A stretch of DNA of 11,418 bases from Beroe ovata (taxonomy: Eukaryota > Ctenophora > Nuda > Beroida > Beroidae): positions 1 through 11,418 of the forward strand of contig CAMPET010000513.1 in the NCBI GenBank assembly GCA_946803715.1, given 5' to 3'. Shown here piece by piece: positions 1 through 7,584 of the stretch. Below the pieces are notes generated by a model, which did no database searches, was not told where the DNA came from, and saw only the letters and a program-made list of their open reading frames with translations. The position numbers and the translations under genes were made by a program. Numbering within the stretch: the first letter of the stretch is position 1; every line of letters begins with the position of its first letter.

Positions 1-34
1 ATTTCCCACGCAGAAAAAACCTGTTTTTCGAGTT

Positions 35-184
35 ACAAATTGAATTACCTGTATTTGAGGACCAGATAACCAGCTCTAAAGCGAATTTGCTCCGTTCGTG
101 ACCGCTTTGCGTGGTGGCCTCCTTATTTAGCACGATTCACTGCATTTCTTTGATAAAACGGGTTTTACAGGTAATTCGATTTGT
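35..184. repeat. Imperfect inverted repeat with 19-base arms
   Basis: The arm at 35-53 (ACAAATTGAATTACCTGTA) is repeated in reverse complement at 166-184 with a single mismatch, separated by about 112 bases. Weak similarity continues outside the arms (CGAAAAACAGG against CGAATAACTG). The spacing and arm length would suit a small palindromic or MITE-like element, or a hairpin in a neighbouring transcript. No target-site duplication is obvious because the left side is cut by the window edge. The identity of the element is not known. Confidence 0.5.
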
Positions 185-246
185 TATTTTCGAATAACTG
201 TGAGATAACTGTGTCAGATAATGACTTCTTTTTTTACTTGCTTTAC

Positions 247-363
247 CGGAATCAAGGTCAAATACGGGCCGGAGGAAGCGGACGTCTGCTTTTTAGGGTC
301 GAACTTCCTCCAGACTGCCCAGATACGTACTAGAACACGGATTTCATCTTCGGTGAGGAAAGA
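247..363. other. Exon-like GC-rich island, open on both strands
   Basis: This 117-base stretch is richer in G+C than its surroundings and is free of stops in one frame on each strand. On the minus strand it reads 39 codons from an AG at 365-364 to a GT donor at 246-245 (CCG|GTAAAG), giving a protein-like segment that begins SFLTEDEIRVLVRIWAVWRK and continues FDPKK. The I-x-x-x-x-x-x-W then FDP pattern is loosely like the helix after the last pore segment of four-domain cation channels, but this is weak. On the plus strand, after the pyrimidine tract at 221-245, a frame from 257 (GTCAAATACGGG, peptide VKYGPEEADV) runs to a good donor, TCG|GTGAGG, near 352. No joining exon was found on either strand, so strand and even coding status stay open. 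It also contains an 8-base stem, GGAGGAAG (271-278) with CTTCCTCC (304-311). Confidence 0.3.
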
Positions 364-854
364 CTAAAATATCTGACGCTTTTTTGTATGTTTTGTAGTT
401 CCAAATTAACTACATTTGATTTGAAATAGCATGAAACTGGAGATTGAGTATTTCACGGATACAATAGCAGCGTAGCATGCAATCGTCACATCTTGCTACT
501 CACATTTTGTTAGTTACACTTTGTTTACATAAGCCCATTTCACATACATTCCGCCGGGGCAATGATTATAATCGTTCCATCTGACACATTATTGCAGTTG
601 TTATTTTCTTCTCCATTCGTTTATTGGATGAGTACTATAGATTTCGACAGATGACAATGTCATTGCAGTATTAGATTGTTTGGGTTGTCTTGTTCAAAAC
701 TATGACCCATCATTCTGTAACACTGAACAGTGCTATTCGTGACACAGTTATCGTTAGTAACTGGACGTTGCACAATGTTACCGAGCTAGTGCTCTCTGCT
801 CGCTATTGTCCGAACTTGCAGGTCCTTATCAGACACGTGACTCCCGACTCACGC

Positions 855-867
855 GTTACCTAGCAAC
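855..867. promoter_or_regulatory. RFX-type X-box
   Basis: GTTACCTAGCAAC fits the animal X-box consensus (GTNRCC, 0-3 bases, RGYAAC) with a one-base spacer. It lies inside the E-box cluster and 41 bases before a CCAAT box (908-912). RFX factors bind such sites in animal promoters. The site is seen; use by a factor is inferred. Confidence 0.4.
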
Positions 868-1202
868 ATCACTTATCCGCGTGACCAAGTCACGTGACAC
901 GTGGCAACCAATCAAATCGCACAGTGTTACCGAGACGTGTCGTCTTTGTTCTTTAAATGTGGTCATGACTCTTGCACCAAATCAGAAATTCCAGCATTCT
1001 GGATCCACACACGCACCCCCATTCGGTAGTAAGATATGATCTCGTTTTTGACCCAGGACCCAGGTTTTTTATCATGGTTTATCTCTTGATATTACCGGGT
1101 TTGATATTCGATCAGGTAATAGTGTCGCACGTGTTCTACTGTTCTCCATCATCCTAGTACGAACTTGTTACATGGTTTGCTCTGCTCCTACGATTCCATC
1201 TC

Positions 1203-1317
1203 GATTCATATCCTCATATTATGAGGTCTCGTGTGAATAACGATCCACGTGTGTCATCATGATTCATATCCTCATACGTGTGAATAACGTATGTGTGAAT
1301 AACGATCCACGTGTGTC
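1203..1317. repeat. Local direct duplication with 16- and 25-base identical blocks
   Basis: GATTCATATCCTCATA occurs at 1203-1218 and 1261-1276. The following 25 bases (GTGTGAATAACGATCCACGT and GTGTC) occur at 1231-1255 and 1293-1317. Both copies of the longer block carry a CACGTG. This looks like a recent local duplication of about 60 bases. Confidence 0.75.
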
Positions 1318-1874
1318 CACGTGATCGCGTCAGAGAATTACACAGATATGATAAATTCCGCATATTTGCACAACCCGGATATTGCACACCCCGGATATTN
1401 TCCTCCTTTTTCAGATGAGGTGCGTAAATCAGAGATCCATGATTCAATGCGAGCCACTAAATCTACTGTCGCGCAACCACGTGTTCCCATAGCAACCACG
1501 TGGTCAAGATCTCTGTGTCACCATGACACAGATATCAGATTCTACATTTCCTTTTTTCTGGAGAATTTTTCACAAAACCGGTATCGGATTCCGCGGATAA
1601 CTGGAACATCTTTCATTCCAAAACAATACCTTCTCCCTCTTATCATAATAACAAACTCACTCCAAGAATCACACACACACACACACAACTCCAAGAATCA
1701 AACACGCAACTCCAAGAATCACACACACAGAGCTGGCAGTCTCACTCAGAGTAAAAAACCAGTTAGGTAAACCGGTTTACTATATATTCTAAGTGAGAGT
1801 TCCCAATTTGATTAGCGCGTGTTTTATCTTATCTCACCATATCTTCACTCATTGGAAAATAGCTCGTGACCCCC

Positions 1875-1903
1875 AGAGAGAGAGAGAGAAAGAGAGAGCG
1901 AGG
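1875..1903. repeat. (GA)n purine tract
   Basis: A mostly GA-dinucleotide run (AGAGAGAGAGAGAAAGAGAG and on) lies about 700 bases before the S-adenosylmethionine synthetase start codon. GA tracts in promoters can bind GAGA-type factors, but a plain microsatellite is the simplest reading. Confidence 0.6.
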
Positions 1904-2017
1904 CAGGGGTTAAAAACAAAGTCCGTGACAGGGTGATTTATTTACCTTTTGTTTAACTGCCGATTTGTTATCATTGTATGGAGAAAAGAGAATAAAGAGG
2001 GACACAAAAACACGTTG

Positions 2018-2570
2018 GTAAGTCATGTGTGCGTGTTATAAACTTGTTCCAATTTTCCCAACAACTCGTCCTACTTCACCCAGTAACTTGTCCTTCACAA
2101 TTCCAACATTCATCTGGACCACCTGATCTCCCCTGTTCTCTAACTCAATAATCAATGTTTGTTTTTCCGGCAAATCCAATCACTTCAGTTCTGTAGCTTC
2201 TCTGCGTTTTCTCTCCCGTGCTGAGTGCTCTCACTGTTTCCTGTTTTCCTGAAATACTCCGCTTTTCTTCTACCACTTTTCCAGATAGCGATCAGTCTGC
2301 ACACTTTTCACCCCTCTAACCGCCCCAGTGAAAATACTGTGGGTTTCACGTGTTATCTCCCTTCTCACCTCCTATCCATCTCGAATTACACGTGGAATGG
2401 GGCTATTTGGGTGCTGTCCAACATCCACCCTCAGTCATGCTTCGTTCAATTTGCTTCGCTGGCTGATCACAACGTGTACACACACACAATCACACTTATT
2501 ATATAGTATGTAGTGCTGTAATCAATTGTTCTCTCTCACACATCTCTAACGCTACATTCTCTCTTGTTAG
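2018..2570 (+). other. Possible 5'UTR intron of the S-adenosylmethionine synthetase gene
   Basis: A near-perfect donor, TTG|GTAAGTC, sits at 2018, and a pyrimidine-rich acceptor, CATTCTCTCTTGTTAG, ends at 2570, leaving only 18 bases before the start codon. If real, the first exon ends at 2017 and the start site is further upstream, perhaps served by TATATA at 1781. The alternative is no 5' intron and transcription from TATAAA at 2037-2042. Trans-splicing of a leader to 2570 would look the same. Transcript data would settle it. Confidence 0.35.
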
Positions 2571-2588
2571 CGTAATCCAGACGACACC

Positions 2589-5500
2589 ATGACCACCTTC
2601 CTCTTCACTTCAGAATCCGTCGGAGAAGGACATCCGGGTATGTTGTGTTGTCGTTACCATAGCAACACTGTGTTGTCGTAACCATAGCGACAGTGTGTGT
2701 CGTGACCATGGTAACAGTGTGTGTCGTGACCATGGTAGCAGTGTGTGTGTTGTGACCATGGTACCAGTGTGTTGTCGTTACCATGGTAACAGTGTGTTGT
2801 CGTTACCATGGTAACAGTGTGTGTGTTGTAACCATGGTAACAGCAAATAACATGGTAATAGCACCCAACAACCACTCCCCAGACAAACTGTGTGACCAGA
2901 TCTCAGATACAGTACTGGATGAGTGTCTAAAACAAGATGCAATGAGCAGGGTAGCTTGTGGTATGTACTACTCCTTCATCAATCACTGCTCCTTTAGCAA
3001 CTTCTTCAATATTCATTTTCATTACGCAAGTGTTGAGTTTGGATGTCTCTAAGCACTTCAGGGAAGCAAGATGGCCCCGAAATTCCTTTCTTAATCGATT
3101 CAGCGTCCAAAAATACATAGGAATCATGAGTATTTTCTAGAAAATTGGACAAAAATATTTTTCATGATTTTTCGTCTCGTGCAACTGGATGAAAACGCGA
3201 ATCAATCCCAAACTGTTGGATCCGAAACTGCCAAAAATTATTTTACACTATGGAGAGTTGGGTATCCGGCCTAATTTTGACCGTAGATCACGAATCTGAA
3301 GGAATTTTGGAGTTATCTCATCGAGAAAATTGCGTAGTGTTGAGTATCAATGTCACGTTACCTCGATTTCTTCTACAATTAAAGCCATGTCGCCCTGTAT
3401 ACAAACGTCTCCAATGTGCCCAAAACTTGGTTCCAATCATGTGTCTCTGTACAGTGTAGCCGGTTATCTGGCACACCGTATATCCGCAGAGAGCGCAGCT
3501 ACCACTGGCTTCGTGATGGTGTTTGGCGAGATTACGACAAATGCCGTTGTCGATTACCAGAGAATTATCCGGGATACGATACGGGATATTGGATACGACA
3601 ACGGATCTAAAGGTGGGTTTGTGAGGGAGCGTTGTGGTGGTTGGGAAGTACTCACGAATTGGAATGGGGGTGAGGTAACTGACCACTAGTGAAGTGTTCA
3701 GTGTTGTCATGACAACATGCATCCCAGGATTTGATTACAAGACATGTGGTGTCATGGTTGCTATTGGTCTGCAGTCCCAGGAGATATCACAGGCGGTAAA
3801 CAGAGCCGCTGATGAGGAGAAAGATGTGGGAGCTGGAGATCAGGTGGGTAACACAGCCATGTAACGTGTTACGTGTTACGTAGTGACACAACATGCGTTA
3901 CTTCATGTGTTACAACGATGTGTTACACATCTTGTCACGTTGTTTCAACCACTATAGTGCTTCATATACTGAGACTAATGACATGAACTAAGTGAACAAC
4001 TTTCCTTTCTTCCGTATACACAATATCCTGTGTTCAAACATACATCGTGTTTAGACAGCAGCAAATTAGTGTACAATGTGCAATGCATAGACTACTGTAA
4101 TTGTTCTATCTATTACACTTGTAAGCCATGATATGCTAGATCCCATCTATATTCATAACTGCCACACTAAGATGTCAAAGTTCACACATGGCATACACAT
4201 GGCATACATCACCTATTTCTGGCTCCCCATGCCAGAACTCACTTCTATAATTCCCCAGGCAATACTGCCCGGGCGATATCCCCGGGCATAGTACTCACTA
4301 TGTGTAATACTCCCCCCAGGGAATCATGTTCGGGTATGCAACAGATGAGACTGAGGAATGTATGCCACTCACCCTTGACCTGGCTCACAAACTGAACAGA
4401 CGGCTTACAGAGTGCCGCAAAAACAACATCCTACCCTACCTTTGTCCAGACACAAAAACACAGGTAACCTTCCTCATCGGAACTGTGTAGCTCATTGAGG
4501 GGGGGTTGAGGACTACCTCTCTGTGTAGCGTATTGGAATAAGAGTTGTATTGGATAGTGATGATGGAGTAATTGGGATAAATTGAATCAGTCACCGAGAA
4601 AAGGGTTATGTGAATCTCATTATCGCTGTGATTAGGTTTTCCTTGATATCACCAGTAATATGAGACTAAATAGTGAGCCAGCGTTGTGTTACAGACAGTG
4701 TGTGTTACAGTAGACACTAGACATAGAGATACAGACAGTGTTACTCTCTGTGTTTGTTACACACTCTCTCTGTTCACAAAGTGTTACACACTCTGTGTGT
4801 TACACATGGTGTTACTCACACACTCTGTGTGTTACACATGGTGTTACTCACACACTCTGTGTGTTACACATGGTGTTACTGACACACTCTGTGTGTTACA
4901 CATGGTGTTACTGACACACTCTGTGTTACACATAACGTTACTCACACACTCTGTGTTACACATGATGTTACTCACACACTCTGTATGTTACACATGGTCT
5001 TACTCACACACTCTGTGTGTTACACATGGTGTTACTCACGCACACTCAGTGTTACACATGGTGTTACTCACACACTCTGTGTGTTACACATGGTGTTACT
5101 CACAAACTCTCTGTGTTACACATGGTGTTACTGACACACTCTGTGTGTTACACATGGTGTTACTGACACACTCTGTGTTACACATAACGTTACTCACACA
5201 CTCTGTGTTACACATGATGTTACTCACACACTCTGTATGTTACACATGGTGTTACTCACACACTCTGTGTTACACATGGTGTTACTCACACACTCTGTGT
5301 TACACATGGTGCTACTCACACCCTGTGTGTTACACATGGTGTTACTCACACACTCTGTGTGTTACACAGGTTACTATCGAGTATCTGGATGAGAATGGTG
5401 ACATCAAGCCACTGCGTATCCACACTGTTGTTATCTCCACACAACACAGCGCTAGTGTTACACAACAACAGCTAAAACAGGATATGATGAAACAAATTAT

Positions 5501-6686
5501 TCAGGTAATGGCAGCACTTTAGCGATGACACTTGTTCTATTTAGTGATGACACTTGTTCTGTTTAGTGATGACAATTATTCTGATGAGCTCAAAAACATC
5601 GCAGATTCTTATCAGTAATCTGTCGAAATGTTGATAAGTTGAATGCACTACTTGTACTATAACCAGTGACCGACTGTTAACTGTAGGTTGCCCTACCCGC
5701 GGACTTATTGGATGATAACACAGTTTACCACATTAACCCATCCGGTTCCTTCGTCATTGGTGGACCATGTGTAAGTACTCCCCTGACATCCCTGCCCTAC
5801 ACCCTCACATCCCTGCCCTACACCCTCACATCCCTGCCCTACACCCTCACATCCCTATCCTCACACATCTATCCTCACACACCTATCCTCACTTCCAGTG
5901 TGCTCACCACTCCTCACTCAGGGTGATGCTGGACTGACAGGGAGGAAGATCATTGTCGACACTTACGGCGGGTGGGGGGCTCATGGCGGCGGCGCATTTT
6001 CTGGCAAAGATCCAACTAAAGTGGACAGATCTGCCGCTTATGCTGCCAGATGGGTGGCAAAATCCCTTGTCAAGGCTAAAATCTGCAAGAGAGTGCTTGT
6101 GCAGGTAGTCTACAGTTTGAAATGCAACTTCCACTTTGTTGGAAATGTCATCGGTCGCAGTAATTTTAGTAGGTTTCGTACGCCGCGAGTACAATATCAA
6201 TCGGTAATAACTTTGGTACAATATAAAATTGCCGCCTCTATGCGCGGCGCGGCGCGCGCAGTTCTCATGTCAGTATGTCACACCGTGCATCACACCTATA
6301 TCACCCAGGTGTCATACGCCATTGGCATTGCCAAGCCGCTATCTGTCAGCGTGTTCCCATATGGAACCTGCAAATTCAGTGAGACACAGCTACTGAGAAT
6401 AGTAAATGAGAACTTCGATTTGCGACCCGGCAATATTCTGAGGTCAGTATTATTGCACAGCTCATCATCAGTGCAGTATTATAACACAGTCCACAAGTGA
6501 ATTGGGACAAACCCTACAACAAAGCATGAATTATGAGATTTACAGAAACAACATTTCCACAGGGAACTCGATTTACGGAGGCCAAGATACCGGGAGACAG
6601 CAAAATACGGTCACTTTGGCTGTGCCGACTTCTCCTGGGAACAGGTCAAGACGATACGGATTCCAGCTGATATTGCTGATGTCTGA
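2589..6686 (+). CDS. S-adenosylmethionine synthetase (methionine adenosyltransferase), ten exons, complete
   Basis: Makes S-adenosylmethionine from methionine and ATP, releasing phosphate and diphosphate; it is the cell's main methyl donor pathway, usually cytosolic, acting as dimers or tetramers. Coding exons: 2589-2637, 2883-2960, 3490-3612, 3728-3843, 4320-4463, 5370-5504, 5687-5770, 5922-6104, 6309-6442, 6563-6686. All introns are GT-AG (phases 1,1,1,0,0,0,0,0,2), and the joined frame has 389 codons plus TGA, close to the 395 of human MAT2A. Visible family motifs are [12 protein letters not shown] (residues 7-18, catalytic His15, Asp17, Lys18), VFGEITT (53-59), [16 protein letters not shown] (118-133), GDAGLTGRK (244-252), the phosphate-binding GGGAFSGKD (265-273), [10 protein letters not shown] (276-285) and YGHFG (364-368). 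The start is fixed by an in-frame TAG at 2568-2570 and an A at -3. The AHGGGAF version of the loop is animal-like rather than fungal. One oddity is Cys243, where family members usually have Gln, His or Met. Confidence 0.97.
2638..2882 (+). repeat. Intron 1, filled by a 25-base-period array of X-box-like palindromes
   Basis: Eight copies of a 14-base palindrome of the form GTTACCATGGTAAC start at 2653, 2678, 2702, 2726, 2752, 2777, 2802 and 2828, a spacing of 24-26 bases. The linkers are AGTGTGTTGTC-like. Copies 6 and 7 are perfect palindromes; copy 1 (GTTACCATAGCAAC) is a textbook RFX X-box. The array fills most of the 245-base first intron, between donor G|GTATGT and acceptor CCCCAG. It could be a simple minisatellite or an intronic enhancer bound by RFX proteins. 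Confidence 0.85.
2961..3489 (+). other. Intron 2, with nested inverted repeats
   Basis: The 529-base intron runs from GTATGT to CCGCAG. It contains AATCATGA (3122-3129) mirrored by TCATGATT (3162-3169), and inside the first half a perfect 12-base palindrome, TTTTCTAGAAAA (3133-3144). The open frames across it are short, out of phase with the exons and resemble no protein I know. No other structure was seen. Confidence 0.75.
3844..4319 (+). other. Intron 4, with GTTAC-rich start and a GC hairpin near the acceptor
   Basis: The 476-base intron begins with several GTGTTAC/GTAAC words, including GTAACGTGTTAC (3861-3872), a palindrome. ACACATGGCAT is directly repeated near 4184-4206. GCCCGGG (4267-4273) and CCCGGGC (4281-4287) form a perfect 7-base GC stem with a 7-base loop, 32 bases before the acceptor at 4319. 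No coding signal was found. Confidence 0.6.
4464..5369 (+). repeat. Intron 5, mostly a minisatellite of about 18 units of 30-33 bases
   Basis: From about 4745 to 5369 the sequence is tandem copies of a unit like TGTTACACATGGTGTTACTC plus ACACACTCTGTG. Variants ATAACG, ATGATG and TACTGAC mark a higher-order duplication: about 134 bases from 4863 recur almost exactly 252 bases later, from 5115. The final unit ends GTTACACAG|G, so the exon 6 acceptor is itself a changed repeat unit (CAT to CAG). A long stop-free frame through the repeat (4686-5369) is a by-product of its composition; its peptide is only repeats of [11 protein letters not shown]-like words. Confidence 0.9.
5523..5588 (+). repeat. 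Three tandem 22-base units at the start of intron 6
   Basis: CGATGACACTTGTTCTATTT plus AG (5523-5544) is followed by a copy with two changes (5545-5566) and a decayed third (5567-5588). It lies inside the 182-base intron 6 (5505-5686) and has no visible function. Confidence 0.75.
5771..5921 (+). repeat. Intron 7, with a pyrimidine-rich 21-base minisatellite
   Basis: About three and a half copies of a 21-base unit (CACATCCCTGCCCTACACCC plus T) lie at roughly 5785-5857, decaying into CCTATCCTCACACA words up to the acceptor CTCAG at 5921. The repeat supplies an extended pyrimidine tract for the exon 8 acceptor. The donor TGT|GTAAGT is close to ideal. Confidence 0.85.
6105..6308 (+). other. Intron 8, 204 bases, open in the coding frame, with CG-rich core
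   Basis: The splice sites CAG|GTAGTC and ACCCAG|GTG restore the family-standard VLVQVSYAIG junction, so this is an intron. It is exactly 68 codons long and has no stop in the exon frame, so unspliced RNA would still encode a protein with a 68-residue insert. The core at 6242-6259 (GCGCGGCGCGGCGCGCGC) is an almost pure C/G alternation, unlike anything else in the window. Confidence 0.85.
6443..6562 (+). promoter_or_regulatory. Intron 9, with TACAGAAAC at an alternative 3' splice site
   Basis: The main acceptor CCACAG (6562) gives the family-standard C-terminus. Seventeen bases upstream, TACAGAAAC (6541-6549) contains a second AG, and its use would start the exon at 6546. That shifts the frame and replaces the last 40 residues with about 60 unrelated ones ending at 6729, losing YGHFG. 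If the intron is kept, a stop follows at 6498-6500. UACAGARAA/UACAGAAAC is the site methylated by METTL16 in MAT2A and by METT-10 at the sams 3' splice site in Caenorhabditis elegans. The motif is seen; methylation is inferred. I did not find a clear stem around it. Confidence 0.4.
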
Positions 6687-7058
6687 TGTTTTTACCAGGA
6701 CTGATTATAGAGCAGCACATAAACACTGATTTTTATCTCCATATATCTACATTCTACAGTTTTATCAATAGCCGGACAGTGGCTATCTGTTTTATTGAGC
6801 TGTCAGTGTTTTAGCGACTTTCTGTCTTATTAATTGTGTATTTCAGTTGCAATTTGCACGTGCAAGCTTCACGTGATGTGTGTTTGGGCTTCATTCGGCA
6901 TGTAAATACCTCATGACACTGCCGTCAATTTTAATCGTAGTGTAACAGGAGCAAATGCTTATGAAGATATATATTCATTTATCAAATTCACTTACAAGTA
7001 ATACAGCCTCGTTATTTAATAGATAAGAATTCATTTCAATCAATTTCAATTGAACGTT

Positions 7059-7068
7059 AATAAATAAA
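7059..7068 (+). terminator. Poly(A) signal of the S-adenosylmethionine synthetase gene
   Basis: AATAAATAAA gives two overlapping AATAAA hexamers, about 370 bases after the stop codon. A further AATAAA stands at 7432-7437. Either could set the 3' end. Confidence 0.5.
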
Positions 7069-7578
7069 ACTGATGTAACAATATGCTCAACTGACTTAAC
7101 AGGAATGGAAATGAAAACTCTGAAATTGAGTTCTGAAAGAGCTTCTCTGGTTTCTACAACGGAAGGTTAAGAAGATGATTAGGTTAATTATAGTTTAAAC
7201 ATGCTGTAATAGAACATCAACAATAAGTGAAATAGAAAAATGAAAAAAGTCGTTTAAAAACGTGATTTCAGAAACTAAAAGAATTTAATCCGGAGCGCTT
7301 AGCGTGTTCTCTGACAGCGTCTATACTACAGCGACTATCCACTTATCACAGAGGGGAAGAGTTTCCGAAAGGGCGGAAATCTTGATTGGGACGTGGTCGA
7401 CATAAATTTTTGTTTGTTTTGTTTTTCCCACAATAAATGGTACATGGACTAAGATTTTGACCTAACATGAGTGAATGTGAAAATTTCGAGACCCATTGCA
7501 TCTCATACATATTACATATCGAACGATACAAAACTGTTTCAGACAGCTTCTGGCTCCATGCATTTGTTTAGTGTTTGA

Positions 7579-7584
7579 TTTATT
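7579..7584 (-). terminator. Poly(A) signal of the minus-strand gene
   Basis: TTTATT on the plus strand reads AATAAA on the minus strand, 192 bases beyond the stop codon at 7776-7778. Confidence 0.45.

Larger units (their letters stand above)
364..2036. other. Intergenic / upstream regulatory DNA
   Basis: I found no convincing gene here. The longer open stretches, at 806-1039, 1214-1447 and 1321-1770, are low in complexity, overlap on both strands and have no exon structure or recognisable product. The stretch holds an E-box cluster, an X-box, a 25-base direct repeat, one ambiguous base (N at 1400), a (CA)n tract with the 15-base direct repeat around CTCCAAGAATCA at 1660, 1690 and 1710, a (GA)n run at 1875-1903, and a TATATA at 1781-1786. 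It most likely is the promoter-side flank of the S-adenosylmethionine synthetase gene. Confidence 0.6.
834..2394. promoter_or_regulatory. Cluster of eleven CACGTG E-boxes
   Basis: The palindrome CACGTG begins at 834, 891, 898, 1128, 1246, 1308, 1318, 1478, 1497, 2347 and 2389. A random 1.56 kb stretch would be expected to hold fewer than one. CACGTG is the core site of bHLH-zipper factors (MYC/MAX, USF, MITF/TFE) and contains the ACGTG core bound by HIF. Two of the sites belong to a local 25-base duplication, so not all are independent. Lying upstream of the S-adenosylmethionine synthetase start, the cluster is a plausible promoter or enhancer. Binding itself is inferred. Confidence 0.55.

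Noticed and set aside
290-312. A tRNA T-arm-like GGTCGAAC word
   Set aside because: No acceptor stem, D-arm or anticodon arm could be fitted around it.
1214-1770. Overlapping open frames on both strands in the upstream flank
   Set aside because: They contain an N, direct repeats and (CA)n, with no family features. Random open stretches.
2654-2875. A minus-strand open frame of Tyr/His/Gly repeats
   Set aside because: It is a translation of the palindrome array in intron 1; pure low complexity.
3318-3722. A 134-codon minus-strand open frame
   Set aside because: It is antisense to exon 3 and intron 2 and mirrors the coding strand; no splice structure or recognisable product.
4686-5522. A 278-codon open frame on the plus strand
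   Set aside because: All but the last part is the intron 5 minisatellite. The unit is not a steady multiple of three, the peptide is only repeated words, and a proper GT-AG intron covers it. Only 5370-5504 is real exon.
5898-6500. A single 200-codon open frame across exons 8 and 9
   Set aside because: It arises because intron 8 is open and in phase. Family alignment requires splicing at 6104/6309; the middle part matches nothing in the enzyme family. Kept only as a retention hypothesis.
6502-6729. A separate 75-codon gene at the end of the synthetase gene
   Set aside because: It overlaps exon 10 in another frame. Its only possible meaning is the frameshifted tail after use of the upstream acceptor.
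6687-7060. METTL16-type UACAGAGAA hairpins in the synthetase 3'UTR, as in vertebrate MAT2A
   Set aside because: I found no such motif in the 3'UTR; the only match in the gene is in intron 9.
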